Of a DNA stretch of 64,000 bases, positions 11,490 to 23,249 are shown in pieces. The stretch's first letter is position 1. Each line of letters begins with the position of its first letter. The stretch lies in the NCBI GenBank assembly GCA_024138015.1, contig JAMXBB010000004.1, forward strand, positions 82,843,139 through 82,907,138, in the 5' to 3' direction. Source of the stretch: Lumnitzera littorea (lineage: Eukaryota > Streptophyta > Magnoliopsida > Myrtales > Combretaceae). Below the pieces are notes generated by a model. The model searched no databases and was not told the origin of the DNA. It saw only the letters and a list, made by a program, of their open reading frames with translations. The position numbers and the translations under genes were made by a program.

Positions 11490-12165
11490 AAATATCATTT
11501 TGAAACTTGATCATGCCTTTTTAAGCTAGCTAATTTGGGCAAGAGTGTCTCTAAGAGACTAGCAACCCTTAAATGAATTTATTTGGAAAAATTTGATCAT
11601 GCTTTTTTAAAATCACTAACACTAGCAATCCTAAGCTAGAATTGATTGGGAAAACTTGTTCGTGTTCTTTTAAGCTTGCTAACCTAAGCAAGAGCATCTC
11701 TAGGAGGCTAGCAACTCTAAGTTAGAATCGATTGGGAAAACTTGATCATGTTTTTCTAAGCTCACTAACTTAGGAGAGAGTGTCTCTAGGGGACTAATAA
11801 CCTTTAATTGGAATCGATTTTGAAAACTTAATCATCCTCTTCTGAGCTCACTGACCTAGGCAAAAGCGTTTCTAAGGGACTAACAACCCTGAATTGGAAT
11901 CAATTTAGAAAACCTAGTCGTACTCTTCTAAGCTCACTAACTTAGGTAGGAGCATATCTCAAGGACTAGTAACCTTTAACTGGAATCGATTTTGAAAACT
12001 TGGTCGTGCTCTTTTGAGCTCATTAACCTAGGAGGGAATGTCTCTAGGAGACTAGTAACACTATGTTAGAATTAATTTAGAAAACCTAGTAATGCTCTTC
12101 TAAGCTCACTAACCTAGGTGAAAGTGTCTCTAGTGGACTAGCAACCCTGAATTAGACTTAAAAGA
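11490..12165 (-). repeat. Tandem array 1 of element C, period about 85-90 bp
   Basis: Units contain GCTCACTAACCTAGG, then GAGTGTCTCTAGGGGACTAG and CAACCCTGAATTGGAATCGA, repeated about seven to eight times. It is the same family as 2,285-3,100. Units within C resemble each other more than they resemble A, for instance in the constant ATCGATTT-like part. That suggests array homogenisation after the two elements split. Confidence 0.8.
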
Positions 12166-12745
12166 AGCACCTATGGGCTCACTAAAAAAATATTGGTGAA
12201 GGAAAGTGCTCTATAGGCTAGTTAAGACAACTTAGTGAAAAGAAGCGCCCTAACGACTTGTTAAAAGAATATTAGTGAAGGAAAGCACCCTTTAGGCTTG
12301 CTAAGAAAACTTGGTGAAGAGAAGCACCCTAATGACTCGCTAAAAGTATATTGGTGAAGGAAAGTGCCTTGTAGGCTCGCTAAGAAAACTTGGTGAAAAG
12401 AAGCTCCCTAATGGCTTGCATAAAGAATATTGGTGAAGGAAAGCGCCTTATAGGCTCACTAAGATAACTTGGTAAAGAGAAGCACCTTATGAGCTCACTA
12501 AGATAACTTGGTGAAGAGAAATGCCCTATGGGCTTGTTAAAAGAATATTGGTGGAAAAAAGTGTCCTATGGGCTTGCTAAAAACCCTAGAGGAAATTGAC
12601 AAAAGAGGGGGTAGCACTTTGAAAGTTGGTTATAACCCTAGAATGATGGTACAACACCCTACAGGTTGGTTAGAGCCCTAAAAAAAAAAAAAATAGGTTA
12701 ACGCTTTAAGAGTTGGTTAGAACGAAAAAAAGACGATAAGTAAGG
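12160..12745 (-). repeat. Tandem array 2 of element C, period about 45-55 bp
   Basis: Repeated units read GAAGCGCCCTAATGGCTCGC, then TAAAAGAATATTGGTGAAGG or AAGAAAACTTGGTGAAGA, in alternation. This alternation of two subtypes is a small higher-order pattern that is less clear in element A. The array abuts array 1, as in A. Confidence 0.75.
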
Positions 12746-14551
12746 AAATGAAATTTATTTGAAAAACTTCCTAACTTGAAAAATATTTACAAGCAAAGAA
12801 TATGTTGAAAAAAAAAAAATCACTTAATTATAGAAGAGGCATTAGGGATTAAGTCCCTTAATGGCCTAGATTAATATGATCAACTTAAAAAGTGGGATCA
12901 CATCAAAAAAAGGGAGCAGATGACTTGAACTAAAAGCTTGACTACTTGAGCCGATGCAAAAATGGACAAAAAAACTTGTGATAAGCCTTTACCTTCTCTC
13001 TCTCTCTCTCCCCTCCACAACTCCACCACCCCCCACCCCCCTTTTTATTATTTTTGGTTTTTTATGAAAGCTTGCTAATAAGTATAAATGCTATCTTAAT
13101 AATCACATGGGACCTCTTATATTCTTCCTGACCTTAATGCTAAGCTGCCTAGTAGGACCTTGTGATTTTAAACAATCCTTTCTTAAGGAAAAGGTAACTC
13201 ATGATTAATTTAGTTAAAGAGGGTTGCTTGTAAATTCTTGGTCCAAATTATACTCTTAACTACGATCTCAAAAATTATAGTCCATTTTGTAAGTAATATG
13301 CCTTGATCAATCAGTTAGGTCTTTTTCAGTTCAGCATTGTGAATTTACACTTTTGGTCAAAGGGTTTTAGAGAGGATTGATGAGAAAGCCTATTTTGAAA
13401 GAAACCTCTTTATTTAACTTAGACTACAAGTCAAGAACCTTTAGGAAAAATTAGAAATATGCTTACCCTGGTTGCAAAATCAATTTTTATTAAAGATAAA
13501 TTATCCTTTAAGATTGGGAGAGCTTTATTAAGTAAGGGTGGTATTATCGATAGGATGGCCTTATGTGACTCAGTATAAGTAAGAAAGTCTTTTTCGTTTG
13601 TGATCTTAGATGTGTAAAGTGGCTTCATGTTTCGAGATTTGAGGCTTTGTTCCTTTTGGGCCTTCTTTAATTAGGGCTACTTAGGCTTTGATTCTTGATT
13701 CAACTTTAGTGCCCCTATTAGAATGTGATATATCTTTTAGGGCTTTCATCTTACACTTAGGCCCAATTTTCCTGCTTCGTCTTTTCTTCTTTTTTTTTTC
13801 CTAATTATTACTTTTTTTTTCTTCTCTTTTTCTTTCTTTTTTTAATTACTTTGCCACATTATCTCTTGATGTTCTCTCTTTTCTTTTGGCTCTAGAAGTG
13901 ATTATCTTTATTGTTGAGTTTTTTCCTTTTAAGTGATTCAAGGCCCTAAATCCATAGATTTATAGGCTTGGATGAGTTATGTGTAAACTTGAAGTGTTTG
14001 TAAAAGGAATTGGCTCTTCTTTATTTCAAAGAAAAATAACTTATCAAAAATAAAAATCATTTTTTAATTAACATTACTTAAGCAAGCATAAACTAATTTT
14101 ATCTTGATCAATGACCTTAACCTTCGAATTACCTCATTGTGGGGTGGTTCTTAACAAAGTTTAAATTTGAAAAATCTTCTAAATTGGTCCAACGAGGTTA
14201 ACAAAGGATAATTATGTTTGGGGATTTCAAAATAAATACCTAGCTTCATTTTAATCTACCCATCAAACTCAAAATAGACCCCCTTTAAGGAATGAGTCCA
14301 AAATATTCTCACCATTATGTCACTCAACTCTCAAAGTGTTTAAGGTTAGTATGTAGGATATAGTTTACCTCTTTTCATCTTAAAACCTTTTTAAGTGAGT
14401 TACCGATTTCTTAGGAAAGAATTTATTTGCCCTAATGTTAATCAAATTGCAATCACTCAATTCAAAAGGTAGACGAAGATAATTTTATTCTAGATGTTAA
14501 CATGAATTTATTATAGATTTTATTGAAAAGAACTTGATTCTTCTTTGCCCT
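12746..14551 (-). other. Noncoding body of element C
   Basis: No gene is seen. It matches 3,780-5,455 of element A and is interrupted only by small indels and homopolymer changes (for example the C-rich tract near 13,020-13,045). The frame at 13,431-13,628 on the minus strand has no recognisable features. Confidence 0.5.
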
Positions 14552-15148
14552 TACCCTAACTTGCTCCATTTAAGCATCCAAGTACTTAAGATGACCTATG
14601 AGCTTGTCAAAAGGTTTTGGTATACTCAAAAGAATTGGAGCTTTAGGCGATTTAGTTAAACTACCCTCATGACTTGGGGAAGGACCAACTTGCTGGAGCT
14701 TTAGTTGAATGATCTTAGCATCAATCAGGTCTTGAATCTTATTCTTTAATCTTTAGTATTTTTCAATAGAGTACCCCTTCTGACCCATAAGATAGTCGCA
14801 TTGTGCTTTTAGGTCAAAACTATATGGTTTGTAATTCGGATTAAGGGCTTCACAGGCTATGATCCTTGCTTCCTTTAGATGATGAAAGATTTGGGTCATT
14901 GAGATCTTCAGTTGAGTGAATTGTCTCCTCTAAGTCCCTCGGGCTTGTTTTTACTCACTTATCTTTGGGTCTTTTATCTTTGTACCACTTTCATTATCTG
15001 GGCTTATCAGGTGTTGAAATCTTCTAATTATTGGGGCCATTGTCGTTTCCAAATCTATAATGCTCTTCTATAATGTCGCTACTTTTTTTTCTAGGTTTGA
15101 AAGTCTTTTTTCCAAACTTAAATCTTGAGACACTTGGAGCGTTGTGAT
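14552..15148 (-). pseudogene. Gag remnant with the conserved C-terminal region (element C)
   Basis: Minus-strand translation of about 14,870-14,560 reads ACEALNPNYKPYSFD, then CDYLMGQKGYSIEKY, a stop, then KNKIQDLIDAKII. This is the C-x-Y-H-x(n)-G-H-x-I-E-x-C ... LK.K.QDLID arrangement typical of Tat/Ogre-type gag proteins, with the zinc-ligand His and last Cys replaced (Tyr14 positions) and several stops. Upstream (15,120-15,030) is a basic stretch RFKFGKKTFKPRKK. The frame is cut at 15,148 by an inserted LTR. It cannot encode a working protein. Confidence 0.6.
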
Positions 15149-18088
15149 TGTTATGCCCCAAAGTTGTAGAGTCGCAACAATTTCGCCGTGTAAAATAACC
15201 TATAACAGGAACTGACCTTACAGTACCTATCATAGATATGATCTACATAAGGCATCGATAACTCCTCACTTTGAAGTAAACAGTTCAACTAATATTTTAA
15301 CTAAAATTTACAACAACGATTAAAACCTTAAGTCAATATATATAATTACATTCACACTATCGTAGGATTCCTAAGAGATTCTACATAATACAGCAATTAA
15401 CTAATGTACATATCATATATCAGTTCATTATCCTAAGGATACTAGCAAGACTCTAAATAAGACTCAATCTTTTGCCAATAGATCCTCACTCCCCATAGCT
15501 TCAAAAGAAAACTAACCTCTAGGTAATTGTATCGTAACATCACAAATCAAAAGTCAAGGCCTACAAAAGAATCTATGCAGGTATGGGCAACTACGACTCA
15601 GTAAGTTGAATTGAAGACTCATGAATGTATACAAGCACAATCAAGGTTATCAAGCAATTATTTTCATGAAATGCAACAAACAAGTGTCATCACACAATAT
15701 AGTTCGATTCGTTGTGAAATCAAAGTAATTTTACCCGCTCTAATTCGGGTTAAAGAGTTTTCATGTTATGCAACAGCCCATACCTTACCCGCTCTAATGG
15801 AGACACTACTCCTCCTAAGACTATCCTTTGAATCAATGCCCTCATCCTCACTACGACCTCTTCTCCTATCACTTAGTTCGACTAAGGTTGAGAAAAAGAC
15901 CAATTTGTTATCCAACACTATCTTTTTTTAAGATATCGGTGTTTGGTTGGAGAATCCTAATGATCCCCTATAGGGTTGCAATGCATGTCTTTTTAGGGTA
16001 TTTAGGTCGATTAAGATTATATAAGGTTTAGGGTGACTAGACAATTCTACACCACTCCAATCACAATAGTCATCAAACATAACATAGATTTTAGTACGAA
16101 ATCAAATACACAAGCACATGCATAAGACTACTTACAATCACAATCATACATAAACCTAAGTTTCTAAGTACTCTAAAATATAATGAATCATTAAACCCAA
16201 CTTACTTGGAATCTTAAGTCGCTTAACCACTTGTCGTAGGTTGACTCGCCTCTGTATGTCCTATAATATAAATACACTCTTTTTAGTATTTATACTTACA
16301 TGATACATATTTTTTTAAGTTAGGATTTAACTCAATTCTCCTTATATACCTATCATTTATTAATGATTCATCTTACATTAGTTCAAGGTTTTGTTTCTAA
16401 ATCCGATTCTAGTTTAGGTTCTAATTCAATTTCAACTACAAGTAATTCTAAAATACACTTCGAAGCCTAATATGAAAGTAATCACATTAAGCTTAATTAT
16501 CATAATATCATACTAAACTTAAGTATCATAATATCATACTAAGTTCTAATTCAGTATTTTAACCTACTCGGTACATTCTAATCCTAATTAGTGTACTGGG
16601 TTTACTTTTGATGTGATAGAATTTTACAATTTTGATCCAATTATCTACAATTAATTTTTGTACCAGATTTAATATGTATTGATATTATTATTATATTATC
16701 CAATTTAATCTATTATTTCATATTTATTAAAATTCTCATTTCACATATTGTTAAATTACTCACAATTACTATATAATTCCCATATTAATTGCAATTAACA
16801 CTCCAAATGTTAGGATTACGTTTCCATATCAAAGATTAACATCCTTAAACATCTAATTGCTTTCTAAATCAGTAATTAATCACTTAATTAAGCCAAAATT
16901 ACCTATTTTTCTCATTATTTTAGGGCTAAAAAATTACTTAAAATTTTCAAAAATTAATTTTAAAAAAATTGCTTCATAACATTGTTTTGCATCACTTAAG
17001 TATTCTACAAAAAGAAAAAAAAAAATTGAGCTCCAAACTATACTTCTAAGCCTATTTATTTTTAATTCTAAACATGCTTGGTTTTGTCCAATTTCTTAAG
17101 AACCTTATATTTACAGATATGATTGAACCGAATCACTATTTCCCTTAAATCTACATATAATAAAACATCATAATAACAAATTTCAGAATTTTTTGGGCAA
17201 AATTAATAATTTTAAGAAATTTTGCAAAATCGGTTGAAAAGTCAGACTCACCTGACTCTTGGGTTTCCAGCCACCAGCAACAGCTTAAGGGTGCTCGTCC
17301 GGTCCAGATGTTAGGTTTGGAGTGGGGTGGTGGTGGTGATTCAGTCCCAAGTAATGGTGATGTGTGGGTTCGGTCTAAATGCACTAATTGCACAGTTTTG
17401 GGTGAAATTTTCCTAAATCCTAATTTTTCTCTCAAATTTTAGTTCTCTCAATTTTTTTTAGCTCTTAACTGACCAAATGAGCTCTAAAAATTTTCTTGCT
17501 ACTTATAGGCTCATAAAGGAATTTTTATGTATTAATTGGGGCAAAACAAAGCCCATATCTCTTCTATTTTTCCTTTTTATGTGTTTGTTTTTTATTGGTT
17601 AATATTTTCTTTTTTTCCCGTTGTAGCCATGACATGATCTAGATGATTCACTATCTCTCTGATTTTTTTTCCTTAATTTTTTTATAATTTTCTTTCATTA
17701 TTTAGCTAATTTCAAGCAATTTAGGTAATTTCACGTATTTTTACCTATACTTAAATACATATGGAGTATAAGTAAATACTCCTAAATATTATTTAGATCA
17801 TTTTATGATTTTTAGTATGCATATAATTTATCTTTAACGATTTATTAGTTATCAAAATATATTTTACGCACTTTCAATAAATAACAAGTAATATACTTAG
17901 AATTTGAAATTTTTATATTCTCTTACTTTATTACTTATTTTCTTAAATTCAAACTTACATGGTCACTTTTACTAATATTTTTAGCTTTAATTTATAATTT
18001 AGATTTGATCAAATCCTTTAACCGATCTCCTTAAACTTGTATATTAAGTTTGATCATACAATTACTTAGCTTATATTTAAGGTTTACA
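15149..18088 (-). mobile_element. Probable solo LTR of a chromovirus-like (Tekay-type) element inside gag of C
   Basis: Minus strand: starts TGTAAACCTT at 18,088 and ends GGGGCATAACA at 15,149, 2,940 bp. It is flanked by ATGAT (18,089-18,093) and GTGAT (15,144-15,148), a 5-bp duplication with one mismatch. A TATA-like CCTATAAGTAGC lies at 17,509-17,498, followed by a leader and a GTGAGT splice-donor-like site. The ending in GGGGCATAACA resembles Tekay LTR ends. No internal region is present. ORF-like stretches (15,611-16,031; 17,151-17,435) are not supported as genes. Confidence 0.55.
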
Positions 18089-19029
18089 ATGATTATGGGA
18101 AACAAAATTTGTAACTATTGGCCATCTAACGTAGTGTCCTTTCTAGGGAGGTGATCTTATCATCAACCATTTGAACTGATTAGAAGAATTCTTACTTGTT
18201 AGCAACTTTTATTTATCCTTTTTTTTTCTTCTTTTTTTTTTTAAAGAGAAAAAGGACCAGCTTAAATTCCTCTTTTATACAAAAGAGGAGAAAAAGAAAG
18301 TTTAAAAAATATAAATGATGGCAAGAAAGAGGAAGAATATGTAGGAGAGATATATTTACATGGGAAAAAACGAATAAAGGAAAGTATTTACAACTTGTAA
18401 AAGATAACTTACAATACTTATTTTACAAAGGAAAATCTTCATGACACCTAATATTTATAAATGATTTCTAAATAGACAATCTAGTGGGAAGGGAAATGCC
18501 GGTAAGAGGATATATTTTACAGTTGTAAGGCTTTATTCTGACAAGGGGACTAAGGATTTATAAAGCTGAGAGAGTCTATGATAATCTATAGAGCAACAGA
18601 TTCTAAAATTTTACAAAGAGGAACAAAAAATTATGACGTAAGTCTAATTACCTTTTAGAGCAAGTGATGAGGAAGGAGCAAAAAAACATTTCTGAAGGAT
18701 TAGGAACCTGAATATTTACAATCAATCATTGTAGGTAACCTACAAATCATAAAGATATAGAAGGCATAGAGAAAAGGACCTGTAAAGAAAATCAAATATT
18801 TAGAAACTTAAGGACATGACTCTCCTAATGTTATTCAAATAGAAACTAATGAATATTTATAGGCAAAATATAAATTTAAAAAAAAACGCAATATGAGGGC
18901 ATATGGGTATAGAGAAAGGAGTTAGCAAATTGACTATGATGTAGCAAAAAAGATTTTTATTGCATCTTTGAAGTTAGCATTACATTATTTAAAAATTTAT
19001 TACAAATTCTCTAAAGTCTAAATCTTCTT
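18089..19029 (-). other. Element C sequence between the solo LTR and the gag N-terminal part
   Basis: No gene is seen. Weakly alignable to 5,690-6,050 of element A (AAGAATTCTTACTTGTTAGC-like stretch, poly-T, then an AAAGAGAAA block). It is therefore part of element C, not of the inserted LTR. Confidence 0.4.
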
Positions 19030-20010
19030 CTTCTTATGGTGTCTTGGCTCCTCTTCATTCTTCTTCCTTTTTTAAAACTTAGCTACCTCGATCCATTTGG
19101 CAACTTGGGAGATATCTTCAACATGGAATTTCTAGAAAGCTTTAACCCAATAATAGGTAACAACATATTTGAGGAGTTCAATAATAGCATCAAATGCATC
19201 AATAGGATTAATATCATGTGTGTTTTTCTTATGAAGGAAGTTAAGTTTACGACTCCAAGTATAGTTGATAAACTAGACCATGAGTTAGGCTATATTAGTA
19301 TTTAATTCTTTATTCTTCACTTCTTGGAGACAACTAAGTGATTTGTTATGCTGTTAGTAGTATTAGGACATAGAATTTCCCTTTGAAAAATTGGGTCACT
19401 AGCTTTGTCAATGTTCAAAGTTAGTGACCTAATTAGGAAATAAAATAGTTCCAAATGTTGCCAATATATAAGTATTGATCCTATGTTGTTGCCAATCTTC
19501 AAAACTACCACAAAAGAGTTTCTAGTTGTAGCTAGATGGTGTCGCGAACCAAGTAAAAAGATCGTCTACCTTAATGATTCTCTTGTAAGGATCTGCCCAT
19601 ATTTTGCACATTTTAGATTTACAGAGGCCGAAGAGTTTTTTGAAAATCTTTATAGGGCTAGCCATGATATTTAGGACATATTTTCTATTTCCGAAAAAGG
19701 TGACTCTTAATAGATAAGGGTATTCTTCAACAGTTGGATTCGGTTAGCATGGGCCAAAACAAAAATACTGACTATGAGGATCCCAAACATAGACCAAAGC
19801 CCATACCATGGTGATATTAATTTAGACTTTGAGCAATGAGAGGACAAGCTTAATTTTGTCTTCAATGAATTTTTGTTGATTTGGATTGAAAAATTGAAAC
19901 TATCTTTTGAGTATTCCCTTAGACTTTAGAGGCTCGTAAATATGGAATTCCTTGAAAAGAGTCGACGTAAGAGAAGACCTAACCATTTTCTACAAAAAGG
20001 ATGAAAAGAA
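19030..20010 (-). pseudogene. Gag N-terminal remnant, DUF7745-like domain (element C)
   Basis: Minus-strand reading of about 19,980-19,620 gives LFKEFHIYEPLKSKGILKR, a stop, WALVYVWDPHSQYFCFGPC, a stop, PNPTVEEYPYLLRV. The set WDP..QYFCFG...PTVEEY..LLR is the signature of the DUF7745 domain found at the start of many plant Tat/Ogre-associated gag proteins (PTVEEY at 19,737-19,720). Further downstream, FINYTWSRKLNFLHKK and DAFDAIIELLKYVVTYYW (about 19,260-19,140) continue in open but degenerate frames. It lies about 0.5 kb after the PBS, as expected for gag. Stops and frame changes make it a pseudogene. Confidence 0.6.
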
Positions 20011-20535
20011 AATTACATCAAAACTATCCTATTTATACGGGAATTACATCGGTATTCTAAAGAAAAGAAAACAATTACAGGAAAAAAGATTAGGAAACTT
20101 CATAGTTTATCGTCCTTTTTCATTTTCTTTTTAGAGTCTTGCCACATCGTGCCAATTTGCCAAATTTGGGAAAAAGGTTCATGAATGCAATTAAAGTAAG
20201 TCTTAAAGATCCTTAAGCTTTGTGATCTCACTTGTTAAAAAACACTTTCATTGATCACATAAAACTTAAGTGGGTGTAGCTTAATCAACCTCGAGTAATG
20301 ATTACACCATAACACCCGAAGCTTACACAAAGTCCCCCCCTATCTTAGAGTCCTAATACAGTTTGGGTTTAACCATTTCTAGCATACAAATAAGATATAG
20401 AAAGTAAAATAGTTAGTATAATCATATATAAAAATAATAATAATGAGAAAATAAATAAATAAATTATACTCAATAAGGTGATTTCAAAGAATTAATTCTA
20501 AATTTGGAAAGTTAGATAGTTAATCCCCTTGATAT

Positions 20536-20553
20536 CCCTAGTGGAGTCGCTAA
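20536..20553 (-). other. Primer-binding-site-like sequence of element C
   Basis: TTAGCGACTCCACTAGGG (minus) begins two bases after the 5' LTR end CTTAATA at 20,556, where the expected terminal CA has become TA. The sequence between here and the gag remnant is an untranslated leader without features. Confidence 0.55.
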
Positions 20554-22233
20554 GCTATTAAGCCCGATTTTTCCCGATTTTTATAAACAAGCCTTTTTTA
20601 AATCGATTAGTTTTAAACCCTACTCATTTAATACTGATCCTCAAGTAAGATTTAAAAAAAAATGGTTTGTTTTATCTTTAAAAACAATTTAGAGTTGCCA
20701 CCCAACTGATATTGGGAAATGGTTTAGGTCAAAACCAAATGGGTAGATTTAGTTTTGATCTAGACACTGGTTCTGGTGGAGAAAAAAAAAAATTTAAAAA
20801 TGGTTTTTGAAAAAATACCAAAGAAACAAGTTTGGGGTTTAGAGTTTTTAAACCCTTACAATCATCATCCACTTTCTAATTTTAGACTCAATCTCTTAAA
20901 ATCACCTTTTAAAAATTGTCTTATAAAACAAAATTCAATCATTGATTAATTAGGCTAAATCAAGTAAGTTAAACTAAAATGGAAAAATGGCCTTTTTTTA
21001 GTTTTCTACTAAATTGGGTAATTAGAAGTGGAAATAAACTAATTTTTCATTTTTTACATTACCTTAGAGGTGCCTACGTATCTACTATTTGGGATCAAAC
21101 GTACGTAATTCTATTATAAAGTATTAGCAGGTTAGTTGATTTTAAATTTGAAAAGTAGCCAAGTTTACATCTCTTAGCCATTTCATTTTATTTAAGAAAA
21201 AAACCTAAGAGAAAAAGGGACCTAATTTAGTGATTTTATTTTTTGAAAATTCTTAAGAAAAGGTCTTAATTTGAAAAAGGATTGGTTACCTTTTTTTTTT
21301 TTTTTTAATTTTTGGAAAATTGATTTTGTAAATGATTTTTAATTTTCTAATCTACTCATTTTATTTTATTTTTTATTTCATTTTATTAATTTCTTTATAA
21401 AACATAAAATAAAGACTAAAATTTTTCTTCTCTCTTCTCTTTTTTTTACTTCTTTTTTTCTTTCTCTTTTCTTCTTTTATTCTCTTTTATTACAATTACG
21501 TAAGGAAAAAAAAAAGAAAAATAGTACAAAGAGTCAAACCGATATTAGGAACGCGGGTCAAGGGAGATTTGGACTGGGGACATGGGTCAAATCCAGCCAT
21601 AGGTCAAACAGGCTTCAGGTCGAATTAACCGACTCGATGCTGCACACGTGCATGGTAAGGAAGAAGAAGATGATGATGGCCTAATAAGGCTCGTTATGTT
21701 GTTCTAAGGTGATTTTTCGCAGGTAGGGATGGATTTTTGTATAGTTTATTGGACTTGAGGGGTTTGGGATCGTTGCCACTACTTTTTATGGCCGTTTATT
21801 GGTTGTACAATGGTGGTCAATGGTGGTGGTGTTGTTTATGGGCTTGATTATGGCCATTAGGTGTTAAAGGATACTTGGACTTTAGGTTTTAGAACATGAC
21901 AAAGCAAGTCTTGTGCTTAGTTCTAGATGGCGTCAAGTGGTAGTGATTGCTGAGCAGTGGTGGATGTGGTTCAGGTTTCATATGAAACCCTTAGTGGTGG
22001 TGATCGTGTTGCAAGCCATGGCAAGGGTTAGAAGTGGTGGTGTTAAGAAGCTTAGATCATAGGAGTCTACATAGCGGTTGTCATGAGATTCGAGAGTGGC
22101 CGAAAAAGGAAAATTTGTAAAGAGAGAGAGAGAGAGAGGCGGTGTAGAGAGAAAGAGAGCTTGGGAGCTTAAAGAGAGAGTTAGGGAGTGAGAATTGATT
22201 GATTCTCTTGTCCTGAGCTCCTTCCTTAACCCC

Positions 22234-22243
22234 TTTATATACT
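22234..22243 (-). promoter_or_regulatory. TATA box of LTR L4
   Basis: Minus strand TATATAAAGG, then GGTTAAGGAAGG, then a leader with CTCTCTCTCTCT (22,120-22,136 on the plus strand is GA-rich). This is the inferred U3/R border. Confidence 0.5.
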
Positions 22244-22539
22244 AAATTAACATTGAATAGGATGGGAAGGTTCAAAAATCAAATTAAATGTGTTAATGAA
22301 CTTTAACCCAAAAAACCAACTTTTCCAATTTTGATTTCGATTTCAAATGTATAGCCAACTAAATCTGAACTAGTTTTGGGCTTGATTCAAAAATAAGCTA
22401 CACGTACTACACGATTTCACCATTAATTTGGTGAAATTGTGTACTAAAGGAGGTCAAATATGACCACAAACTAAGCTCCCGAAGAAGGAAAGTGTCTTAT
22501 GAAACAAGGGGAGAAAGGAGGAAGAAAGGGGAAGAAGAA

Positions 22540-22760
22540 GCAACTGACGTGGAACTACGTTAGTTATAAGGTCAAATTAAGTTGTGCTACATGTCCAATA
22601 CGTGGCCAACACAGATGTGTCGTGTGCCACATATCAAACACGTAGCGCGATACATGGTAGAGATGCTAATGTGGCGCCACGTCAATGGTAAGGCATGAAT
22701 GTCATTGTCCCACATGTCTTGATGTGACACGTAGCCAATGATGTGGTGTTGACGTGTCTG
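22540..22760 (-). promoter_or_regulatory. ACGT-core cluster in U3 of L4
   Basis: TGACGTGG, ACGTGGCC, GCGCCACGT, ACACGTAG and TGACGTGT motifs are packed within 220 bp, upstream (on the minus strand) of the TATA box at about 22,238. This repeats the layout in L1 and L3. Confidence 0.4.
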
Positions 22761-23244
22761 TATGCTATAGGTGATGTGGTAATGTGCCTTGTAAAAAAAA
22801 AAGGGCATTCATGCCTTTTGTGAGACTCAAACCCTAAACCTCAAGCTAACCCAATACCAATATTCAAGTGCTTATCTATTAGATTATTGACTTGTATCTT
22901 ATCTATATAAGTAATCAAATTGCACATTTGAACTAGATCAACTTGGGCTAGATTCAAATCTAAGCTTAAACCCAATAGCCCTCCCTTGAAAATAAATTTG
23001 AACTATTTTATTATAATTCAACATTATTTTCTAAAAATCCTCTATTTTCTATTTTTTGTGAAATTTCCAATTTTCCTTTTTTTTTATATCTTTCCTAATT
23101 TTTTGTAATCTCCTAAATTTTTCATTTTTTGTATTTTTTTCCAAATTTATTTTTTCTTTTGTTTTTCCTAAATTAGGTCCCTTTAACCTATCCTAAAAAT
23201 TTAAAAAAAATAAATAAAAGGAAGGAAAAAATGGGGTGCCTACA

Positions 23245-23249
23245 AAGTA
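23245..23249. other. Right target-site duplication of element C (AAGTA)
   Basis: Identical to 9,656-9,660. It fixes the outer end of the element at 23,244. Confidence 0.8.

Larger units (their letters stand above)
9661..23244 (-). mobile_element. Non-autonomous Tat/Ogre-like LTR retrotransposon C, complete ends
   Basis: Both ends are defined. The 5' LTR starts TGTAGGCACC at 23,244, the 3' LTR ends CTCAACA at 9,661, and AAGTA flanks both. Order on the minus strand: 5' LTR, PBS-like site (20,553-20,536), gag with a DUF7745-like part (about 20,010-19,030), a second gag segment (15,148-14,552), noncoding sequence, tandem array 2, array 1, purine tract, 3' LTR. A 2.9-kb foreign LTR lies inside. 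No YxDD, protease or integrase motifs were seen, so mobility would need an autonomous relative. All coding parts carry stops. Confidence 0.8.
20556..23244 (-). mobile_element. 5' LTR (L4) of element C
   Basis: 2,689 bp from TGTAGGCACC (23,244) to CTTAATA (20,556). It is homologous to L2, to L1 (inverted) and, apart from one deleted block, to L3. It contains the ACGT-rich U3 (22,540-22,760), a TATA box, a purine/pyrimidine leader and a GGTGCCTACG block at 21,070. The minus-strand frame 22,081-22,275 is a translation of this leader, not a gene. Confidence 0.8.

Noticed and set aside
22081..22808. Minus-strand frames at the edge of the right LTR (64 and 73 codons)
   Set aside because: They cover the LTR leader and ACGT-rich U3, whose homologues in L1 and L3 do not preserve the frames.
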